Assembly: GCA_937989585.1 (NCBI GenBank)
Contig: CALKRW010000051.1
Coordinates: 1 to 13,038 of the forward strand
Reading direction: 5' to 3'
DNA: 13,038 nucleotides
Source: an uncultured Porphyromonadaceae bacterium
GTDB taxonomy: Bacteria > Bacteroidota > Bacteroidia > Bacteroidales > Muribaculaceae
A program made the translations under genes and the position numbers. Positions within the stretch are counted from its first letter, which is position 1. Each line of letters opens with the position of its first letter. The notes beneath the pieces were generated by a model, which made no database searches, was not told where the DNA came from, and saw only the letters and a program-made list of their open reading frames with translations. This document shows positions 7,699-13,038 of this stretch, in pieces.

Positions 7699-9717
7699 TC
7701 AGGATTTGAGAGCGTTTTCTATGACATCGTCATCGACAAGATTCGGCATTGTGACGGAAAGTCCCGGAGTTCGGGCCATCTCGCGCTCGATAGCGGTCAT
7801 CGCACCGTTATTGCGTGCCCACGAACGGCGAGCAATACCATTGTTCACATCCCAGAGAAGCATTTCGCGAATGCGGCGGTCAGCCTCGTCCGAGCCGTCG
7901 ATGACCATACCGAAACCGCCGTTGATGACCTCACCCCAGCCTACGCCGCCGCCGTTGTGCAGCGACACCCAAGTGGCACCTCGGAATGCATCACCTATGA
8001 CATTCTGAACGGCCATGTCGGCACAGAACTGCGAACCGTCGGTAATATTTGAAGTCTCGCGATAAGGCGAATCAGTACCGGATACATCATGATGGTCACG
8101 TCCAAGGACTATGGGTGCCGAAATCTCACCCCGCCGTATGGCATCATTGAAAGCCAAGGCGATTTTCGCCCTACCCTCGGCATCGGCATAAAGGATTCGT
8201 GCCTGTGAGCCCACAACAAGATTATTCTCTCCGGCCTGACGTATCCAATGGAGGTTATCGGCAAGTTGCCCATGAATATCCTCGGGAGCATTCTTAAGCA
8301 TCTCTTCGAGTACATCGCCCGCTATGCGGTCACTCTTGGCAAGATCCTCGGGATCGGCGCTCACACAAACCCAACGGAAAGGACCGAAACCGTAGTCGAA
8401 GAAATCAGGTCCCATTATAGCCTGAACGTAGGACGGGTAACGGAATCCATGTCCATCGGGAGCCATTATATCCGCACCTGCACGCGATGCCTGCAGAAGG
8501 AAGGCGTTGCCGTAATCGAAGAAATACATGCCGTTGGCAGTAAGACGGTTGATGGCGGCAACATGTCGGCGCAGACTTTCGTGAACCGCCTCGGCGAAAC
8601 GTTCTGGGTCATCAGCCATCATGGCCTTCGATTCCTCGAAAGTCAGGCCTGCGGGATAGTATCCTCCGGCATAAGGATTGTGAAGCGAGGTCTGGTCAGA
8701 ACCGAGATCCACCTGGACATCGTTTTCGGCAAGGAATTCCCAAAGGTCAACAATATTACCGAGATAGGCGAAGGATACTGCCTGACGTTTCGCGCGGGCC
8801 TCTTTTACGCGCTCGAGTAGCGCGGGCAAGTCAGTGAACACCTCATCGACCCATCCCTGCTCATGGCGTTTTGCGACAGCCGCAGGATTGATCTCAGCAG
8901 TTATCGAAACAACACCTGCGATGTTTCCGGCCTTGGGCTGAGCGCCCGACATACCGCCGAGACCTGCGGTGACAAACAGCATTCCGCCGAGACTGTGGTC
9001 TGCAGCCTTGCTGCGTCGGCGTCCGGCATTAAGGACGGTGATCGTAGTGCCGTGAACAATACCTTGCGGACCAATATACATGTATGAACCCGCTGTCATC
9101 TGGCCATACTGCGACACGCCAAGAGCATTCATGCGCTCCCAGTCGTCAGGCTTGCTGTAGTTGGGTATAACCATACCATTGGTGACCACAACACGCGGAG
9201 CATCCTTGTGCGACGGGAACAATCCGAGGGGATGGCCTGAGTACATCACTAGCGTCTGTTCATCGGTCATCTCGCTGAGATATTTCATCACAAGACGATA
9301 CTGTGCCCAGTTCTGGAACACAGCGCCGTTACCGCCATAGGTAATCAGTTCGTGGGGATGCTGGGCTACCCGCGGGTCGAGGTTATTCTGTATCATGTGC
9401 ATAATGGCCGCAGCCTGACGGCTGCGTGCCGGATACTCGTCAACCGGGCGGGCATACATGGGGTATGCCGGACGATAGCGATACATATATATACGGCCAT
9501 AACGATGGAGTTCGTCGGCAAACTCCGGAGCAAGCACTGCATGTTGCTCCTTGGGGAAGTAGCGCAGGGCGTTACGGAGCGCGAGGCGCTCTTCTTCGGG
9601 TGTCAGTATGTGCTTGCGGCGCGGAGCATGGTTCACATTCGGATCATATTCACGTGGCGCCGGAATTTCTGCCGGTATGCCTGCACGGATGTCAGCCTTG
9701 AATTCTTCAGGGGTCAT
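7699..9717 (-). CDS. hutU: Urocanate hydratase (urocanase), long form
   Basis: HutU adds water to urocanate to form 4-imidazolone-5-propionate, using tightly bound NAD+ as an electrophile. At 672 residues it is longer than the roughly 556-residue Pseudomonas/Bacillus type and matches the long class seen in Bacteroidetes and animals. The N-terminal extension includes ADIRAGIPAEIP and HAPRRKHILTPEE. Core motifs include ITYGGNGAVFQNWAQY (cofactor region), VMYSGHPLGLFPS, TAGSYMYIGPQGIVHGTT, GGLGGMSGAQPKAGNIAG, and the long-form DQTSLHNPYAGGYYPAGL in place of the short-form DQTSAHDP loop. The ATG overlaps the ftcD stop in an ATGA, which implies translational coupling. hutH follows after 22 bases. 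Confidence 0.98.
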   Translation of the reverse strand: MTPEEFKADIRAGIPAEIPAPREYDPNVNHAPRRKHILTPEEERLALRNALRYFPKEQHAVLAPEFADELHRYGRIYMYRYRPAYPMYARPVDEYPARSRQAAAIMHMIQNNLDPRVAQHPHELITYGGNGAVFQNWAQYRLVMKYLSEMTDEQTLVMYSGHPLGLFPSHKDAPRVVVTNGMVIPNYSKPDDWERMNALGVSQYGQMTAGSYMYIGPQGIVHGTTITVLNAGRRRSKAADHSLGGMLFVTAGLGGMSGAQPKAGNIAGVVSITAEINPAAVAKRHEQGWVDEVFTDLPALLERVKEARAKRQAVSFAYLGNIVDLWEFLAENDVQVDLGSDQTSLHNPYAGGYYPAGLTFEESKAMMADDPERFAEAVHESLRRHVAAINRLTANGMYFFDYGNAFLLQASRAGADIMAPDGHGFRYPSYVQAIMGPDFFDYGFGPFRWVCVSADPEDLAKSDRIAGDVLEEMLKNAPEDIHGQLADNLHWIRQAGENNLVVGSQARILYADAEGRAKIALAFNDAIRRGEISAPIVLGRDHHDVSGTDSPYRETSNITDGSQFCADMAVQNVIGDAFRGATWVSLHNGGGVGWGEVINGGFGMVIDGSDEADRRIREMLLWDVNNGIARRSWARNNGAMTAIEREMARTPGLSVTMPNLVDDDVIENALKS

Positions 9718-11417
9718 AACGATTGGATTTTGCTGTTTACGATTTTCATTATCATCTCTTCCGCCTCATCGGCCTTTCGGGCGATTTCTTCGGACTGTGC
9801 GACCAACTTCCGGGCTTCCTCGCGGTCGGCGAGACCGGCGGCGTTGATGCGCACGTTAAGACCAGCGCCATGCACTGCGGCCCGGGCGGCAAGCACACCG
9901 ACACCGGCATCAGAGACACTGTTGGGATTGCCTGTCTCGGCCATTGCCCTGCACAGGTCGAAGCATTCGAAAGACGCAAGCATGGTGCGAAGCGGGACCT
10001 GCGTCGCGTAAAGCGTCGCGGCCTCAATTGCCTCGGCGCGAAGAGCCTTTTCCTCCTCGCTGCCCTTAGGCATCTTTATAGCGTCCATTATGCGGCTGAA
10101 TGCCGCAGTATCTTCGTCGACGAGGTCGAGAAGACGCTGCATCAGCGCCTGCCCACGGTCAGCCTGATCGGAGAACTCGCGCCAGCGTTCGTCCCATCCC
10201 GCCTTATGCGCGCTGAGATTCGCCACCATCGTGCCGAGAGCGGCAGCGAGTGCGCCCATGTAAGCCGATACCGAGCCACCGCCGGGAGCGGGACTCTCGG
10301 ATGCTGTCTCCTCGGCAAAACCCCGAACGGTAAGGTCAACAAGTTTTCCCTTGCATGCTGGCTCTATCATGTACTCGATGATTTTTTCCTCGGGTTTGAA
10401 AGGAGCAAGTTCATCCAGTCCCATTGACTTTACAGCCATGCGTACAATCTCGTGCTCGGGCAAGCCAGTCGAACGTTGCTGTTTGTGAAGGAAATATCTT
10501 CCGGCATCAATTATGGCTTTCTTCGGGACAAGGCCTACAATCTCGGTTCCGGTGACACGTATGCCCCGTGCCGCAGCGGCACGGGTAACCTCATCAAAAG
10601 CGACATGGAGCGGAGTCTTGCCCATGTCGGTGATATTCATCGATACCTGAGCGATGCCATACTCGTCTATATACCATCCAATAGCCTTTGTACCGGGCAA
10701 TGTTCCGGGAATCATAATGGTGTTGCCGTTCTCATCCTTCACGGGCTTGCCATTAGGCAGGCCGCCTTCGCGTTTGGGACGTCCTTTCTCGCGGACATCG
10801 AATGCTATTGCGTTGGCACGGCGTGTGCTCGTGGTGTTAAGATTGAAATTTACGGCTATAAGGAAGTCACGGGCACCGACAACCGTTGCGCCGGTTTTAG
10901 CGATGCCATCGTCATAAGGCCTGTCGCCGAAGTCGGGGGCAAGACCCGGATGGTTCATTTTTTCGGGAAGCGCCTCATATTCTCCCTTTCGGCAAACTGC
11001 CAGATTACGACGTTCGGGAGAGAAAGCCGCAGCCTCGTAACAGTAGGTCGGCACGTCAAGTTCGTTGGCAATACGCTCTGCAAGTCTGCGGGCCATCTCG
11101 GCGCACTCCTCAAGTGTAATTCCTGCCACGGGAATAAGCGGCAATACATCGGTGGCACCCATGCGGGGATGTGCTCCGTGATGCTGACTCATATCAATGA
11201 GTTCGGCAGCACGTCTCACGCCGCGGAAAGCCGCCTCGACAACTGCCTCAGGCTCTCCTACAAAAGTCACGACCGTACGGTTCGTGGCCTCTCCTGCATC
11301 GACATCTAGCAGACGCACTTCCTTCACTGACTCGACAGCATCGGTTATTTTTTTAATAACCTGCATATTGCGTCCCTCGCTAAAATTAGGGACACATTCT
11401 ATCAACCTCTTTCTCAT
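9714..11417 (-). CDS. ftcD: Bifunctional glutamate formimidoyltransferase / formimidoyl-THF cyclodeaminase
   Basis: A two-domain folate enzyme of 567 residues, comparable to animal FTCD (541). The transferase half (about 1-330) moves the formimino group from formiminoglutamate to tetrahydrofolate, releasing glutamate. It begins with LIECVPNFSEGR and has HHGAHPRMGATDVLPL, where His83 aligns with the catalytic His82 known from the pig enzyme. The C-terminal half (about 355-560) is a cyclodeaminase that releases ammonia and forms 5,10-methenyl-THF. Its glycine-rich folate motif SPAPGGGSVSAY lies at 375-386. Both activities are joined in one chain, so no separate fchA-type cyclodeaminase is needed. 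It is the first gene of the hut operon, starting about 35 bases after the predicted transcription start, and its TGA overlaps the hutU ATG. Confidence 0.97.
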   Translation of the reverse strand: MRKRLIECVPNFSEGRNMQVIKKITDAVESVKEVRLLDVDAGEATNRTVVTFVGEPEAVVEAAFRGVRRAAELIDMSQHHGAHPRMGATDVLPLIPVAGITLEECAEMARRLAERIANELDVPTYCYEAAAFSPERRNLAVCRKGEYEALPEKMNHPGLAPDFGDRPYDDGIAKTGATVVGARDFLIAVNFNLNTTSTRRANAIAFDVREKGRPKREGGLPNGKPVKDENGNTIMIPGTLPGTKAIGWYIDEYGIAQVSMNITDMGKTPLHVAFDEVTRAAAARGIRVTGTEIVGLVPKKAIIDAGRYFLHKQQRSTGLPEHEIVRMAVKSMGLDELAPFKPEEKIIEYMIEPACKGKLVDLTVRGFAEETASESPAPGGGSVSAYMGALAAALGTMVANLSAHKAGWDERWREFSDQADRGQALMQRLLDLVDEDTAAFSRIMDAIKMPKGSEEEKALRAEAIEAATLYATQVPLRTMLASFECFDLCRAMAETGNPNSVSDAGVGVLAARAAVHGAGLNVRINAAGLADREEARKLVAQSEEIARKADEAEEMIMKIVNSKIQSL

Positions 11418-11454
11418 GGCTAAGATTAATTGTTGTGATTTGATTTTCTTTCCG

Positions 11455-11483
11455 GGTACAAATATAAGAATTTATTTTGTACC
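11455..11483. repeat. Inverted repeat spanning the divergent hut/tolC promoters
   Basis: GGTACAAA (11455-11462) and TTTGTACC (11476-11483) are perfect 8-bp inverted arms separated by 13 AT-rich bases. Each arm overlaps one -7 promoter element, on opposite strands. It could be an operator for one regulator controlling both directions. It could also arise simply because two similar promoters face away from each other. Confidence 0.5.
11459..11466 (-). promoter_or_regulatory. Bacteroidetes -7 promoter element for the hut operon
   Basis: On the - strand this reads TATATTTG, an exact match to the Bacteroidetes -7 consensus TAnnTTTG. It lies 41 bases before the ftcD ATG, so transcription would start near 11452 with a leader of about 35 bases. 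I see no clear TTTG -33 element about 20 bases further upstream. Confidence 0.6.
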
Positions 11484-11489
11484 TTTGCA
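11480..11489 (+). promoter_or_regulatory. Bacteroidetes -7 promoter element for the tolC-family gene or the small ORF
   Basis: TACCTTTGCA matches the TAnnTTTG consensus and the very common Bacteroidetes promoter form GTACCTTTGCA. Transcription would start near 11494, giving a leader of about 25 bases to the small ORF at 11519 and about 200 bases to the tolC-family ATG at 11696. A -33 TTTG is not evident. Confidence 0.6.
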
Positions 11490-11518
11490 CCGCGATTTAT
11501 AAAGAATCGGCATAATAA

Positions 11519-11614
11519 ATGACATCCATACTAACTGTTGACATCGCTCAGGCTCCGGTTGCGAAGAACTGGGGTTATCTGGAAAACTGGAAAAGCACTG
11601 CTTCGGCATATTGA
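11519..11614 (+). CDS. Possible 31-aa leader peptide or small protein
   Basis: An ATG at 11519 opens 31 codons ending at TGA 11612-11614. The peptide starts MTSILTVDIAQAPVAKNWG, contains a NWGYLENW segment with two Trp, and ends KSTASAY. An in-frame TAA sits directly before the ATG, so this is not the tail of a longer frame. It lies about 25 bases after the predicted + strand transcription start and is followed 10 bases later by a hairpin. It has no signal peptide, membrane segment or recognisable domain. It may be a regulatory leader peptide, an independent small protein, or chance. Position is the main argument, and a 31-codon ORF can easily arise randomly. Confidence 0.3.
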   Translation: MTSILTVDIAQAPVAKNWGYLENWKSTASAY

Positions 11615-11624
11615 CCCAAGTAAT

Positions 11625-11652
11625 AGTCTGTCGTCCATGTATCTGACAGACT
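11625..11652 (+). terminator. Hairpin in the tolC leader, possible attenuator
   Basis: AGTCTGTC (11625-11632) and GACAGACT (11645-11652) form a perfect 8-bp stem with a 12-base loop. The sequence after it (CTTTCACATTTCATC) is pyrimidine-rich but lacks a continuous T-run, so it is a weak terminator candidate. It lies between the predicted promoter with its small ORF and the tolC-family start, 43 bases before that ATG. That position would suit attenuation. Confidence 0.4.
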
Positions 11653-11695
11653 CTTTCACATTTCATCATCACATCTAACCATATATATTTTCCAC

Positions 11696-13006
11696 ATGAA
11701 CAATCACCGATTGCTCACAGGGCTCCTTGTCACAGCCTTGTTGAGCGGTGGAGTGCGCGCTGTCGGTCAGAATGACCGCATAATGACTATTGAGCAATTG
11801 TTTGAAATTGCTGAGACAAACAGTGCCCAACTCCGTCCTTCGTTTACTGCCGAGGAAGAGGCCCAGCAAGAAATAGGTGTCGCCCGCAGCAAACGTCTTC
11901 CCGACATCAAAGCATTGCTTTCATTTAGTTACATTGGCAACGGATTCACCACAAAACGTGACTTTTCAGATTATCAAAGGGCACCTATCCCTCACTTCGG
12001 CAACGGACTGTCGCTAAACCTGAATCAACCCGTTTATGCCGGGGGAGCCATAACCGCAGGCATCGAAATGGCAGAACTTAAATCCTCAGCGACAGGATAT
12101 GCCACAGAGATTCAGCGCGACAACATTCGATTCCAGTTGGTCGGAATGTATCTCGATCTATACAAATATGAAAACCTGCGTAAAGTTGTCTCCAACAATA
12201 TTGTTCAGGCAGAAAAGGTTTTAGCAGAAATGGAATCGCGATACGAGCAGGGCCTCGCGCTGAGAAACGACATAACGCGATACGAACTTCTTGTATCGGA
12301 TCTGAACCTTCAACTCACCCGAATCAGCAATACAATCAACATAATAAACCGTAATCTCGCTGTCACAGCCGGATTGCCTGATAATACCGTGATACGGCCC
12401 GACACCACAATCCTTACACGCTCACTCCTTGTAGCCGACGAGAACTGGTGGATGCAGGAAGCCGCCGGAAATGCCCCTTCACTGAAATTGGCCCTTTCAA
12501 ACGTAAACATCAGCCAGAAAGCAGAAACCCTGGTCAAGAGCGAACGCCTGCCAAAGATAGGCATTCAGGCAGGCTGGAATATTGACGGTCCGATCCTGAC
12601 CGAAATCCCTCCCATCAACCGCAACCTAAGTTACTGGTATGTCGGCATTGGGGTAAGTTATAATCTTTCCTCCTTATACAAAAGCAACAAGTCACTGGCA
12701 AAAAGCCGTGCCGCCACACGTCGCGCGATTGAACAACTTGACGCAACTAACGAGCATGTCAGTCTTGATGTCAGAGCGGACTACATCCATTATCTTGAGG
12801 CATACGAGGATCTAAACACCAGGGAGAAAAGTGTTGAACTGGCCGAGCGGAACTACCGTACAATATCGACACGCTACTCGGAAGGCATGGCACTTATATC
12901 CGACATGCTTGATGCCGCAAATTCCAGACTGAATGCGGAACAGCAACTTGTAAACGCCCGCATAAATATCATATATTATCGACACAAAGTTACTACAAAA
13001 AAGTGA
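11696..13006 (+). CDS. TolC-family outer-membrane efflux protein
   Basis: A 436-residue protein of the TolC/OEP family, the outer-membrane channel of tripartite efflux or type I secretion pumps. Residues 1-22 look like a signal peptide (Arg5, hydrophobic LLTGLLVTALL, likely cut after VRA). There is no lipobox Cys, unlike many NodT-type relatives. The family's internal duplication is visible: SRYEQGLALRNDITRYE (about 181-197) and TRYSEGMALISDMLDA (about 390-405) occupy equivalent places in the two coiled-coil hairpins. NGLSLNLNQPVYAGGAI (about 103-119) and the matching YWYVGIGVSYNLSSLY are the beta-barrel strands. A second reading frame starts one base after the stop, which suggests an efflux operon, but no pump or adaptor subunit is in view. 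The transported substrate is unknown. Confidence 0.95.
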   Translation: MNNHRLLTGLLVTALLSGGVRAVGQNDRIMTIEQLFEIAETNSAQLRPSFTAEEEAQQEIGVARSKRLPDIKALLSFSYIGNGFTTKRDFSDYQRAPIPHFGNGLSLNLNQPVYAGGAITAGIEMAELKSSATGYATEIQRDNIRFQLVGMYLDLYKYENLRKVVSNNIVQAEKVLAEMESRYEQGLALRNDITRYELLVSDLNLQLTRISNTINIINRNLAVTAGLPDNTVIRPDTTILTRSLLVADENWWMQEAAGNAPSLKLALSNVNISQKAETLVKSERLPKIGIQAGWNIDGPILTEIPPINRNLSYWYVGIGVSYNLSSLYKSNKSLAKSRAATRRAIEQLDATNEHVSLDVRADYIHYLEAYEDLNTREKSVELAERNYRTISTRYSEGMALISDMLDAANSRLNAEQQLVNARINIIYYRHKVTTKK

Positions 13007-13007
13007 A

Positions 13008-13038
13008 ATGCGGAAAGATATAGTGATAGAATTGAGTT
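13008..13038 (+). CDS. Start of a following gene, cut by the window edge
   Basis: An ATG at 13008, one base after the tolC-family TGA, opens ten codons (MRKDIVIELS) up to the window end. Such tight spacing usually means an operon. An adaptor (membrane-fusion) subunit is a common next gene, but ten residues cannot show it, and the true start may lie further on. Confidence 0.4.
   Translation, partial: MRKDIVIELS

Noticed and set aside
8248..8820. A 190-codon + strand frame opposite hutU
   Set aside because: It is the complementary strand of a conserved urocanase coding region, with no protein features of its own.
10452..11309. A 285-codon + strand frame opposite ftcD
   Set aside because: It is antisense to a complete FtcD with all its motifs, has no recognisable domain and no promoter, so it is a shadow frame.
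11682..11695. TATATATTTT just before the tolC-family ATG as a second promoter
   Set aside because: It resembles a -7 element but lacks the final G and would start transcription at or inside the start codon. AT-rich sequence next to a start is normal in Bacteroidetes.
1..13038. CRISPR array, tRNA or rRNA genes, insertion sequence ends, attachment sites
   Set aside because: I saw no regularly spaced direct repeats, cloverleaf-like segments, transposase or integrase motifs, or flanking target duplications. Nearly all sequence is accounted for by ordinary genes.

Overview
The window looks like a chromosomal segment of a Bacteroidales bacterium. The evidence is a SusC/SusD pair, a DnaK ending in EEVK, Bacteroidetes-type -7 promoter elements (TAnnTTTG), starts without Shine-Dalgarno sequences, and a moderate base composition. 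A Muribaculaceae-like gut genome would fit, but that is an inference from general gene style, not from a marker gene.

Layout. (1) Bases 3-2306, + strand: the last 170 codons of a SusC-type TonB-dependent outer-membrane transporter, then a complete SusD-type lipoprotein, closed by a perfect 14-bp hairpin terminator (2407-2439). The glycan cannot be named because no degradative enzyme lies in view. (2) Bases 2567-4756, - strand: dnaK with its own terminator, followed downstream by an untracked 58-codon gene for a tiny winged-helix-like protein. (3) Bases 5006-11417, - strand: a compact histidine-utilisation operon, transcribed ftcD - hutU - hutH - hutI and ending in a terminator at 4893-4928. 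Together the four proteins turn histidine into urocanate (HutH), imidazolonepropionate (HutU), formiminoglutamate (HutI), and then glutamate plus 5-formimino-THF, which is deaminated to 5,10-methenyl-THF (bifunctional FtcD). The route recovers nitrogen and a one-carbon unit. (4) Bases 11418-11695: a divergent regulatory region with back-to-back -7 elements inside an inverted repeat, a possible 31-codon leader ORF and a hairpin. (5) Bases 11696-13006, + strand: a TolC-family outer-membrane efflux protein, followed after one base by the first codons of another reading frame that runs off the window.

Most of the window is well-known biology. The parts that known genes do not explain are the divergent hut/tolC intergenic region (palindrome, small ORF and hairpin in a roughly 200-nt leader), the small winged-helix-like gene behind dnaK, and a set of mutually pairing repeats upstream of dnaK. 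I found no CRISPR array, tRNA, rRNA, insertion sequence or convincing new defence or mobile system.
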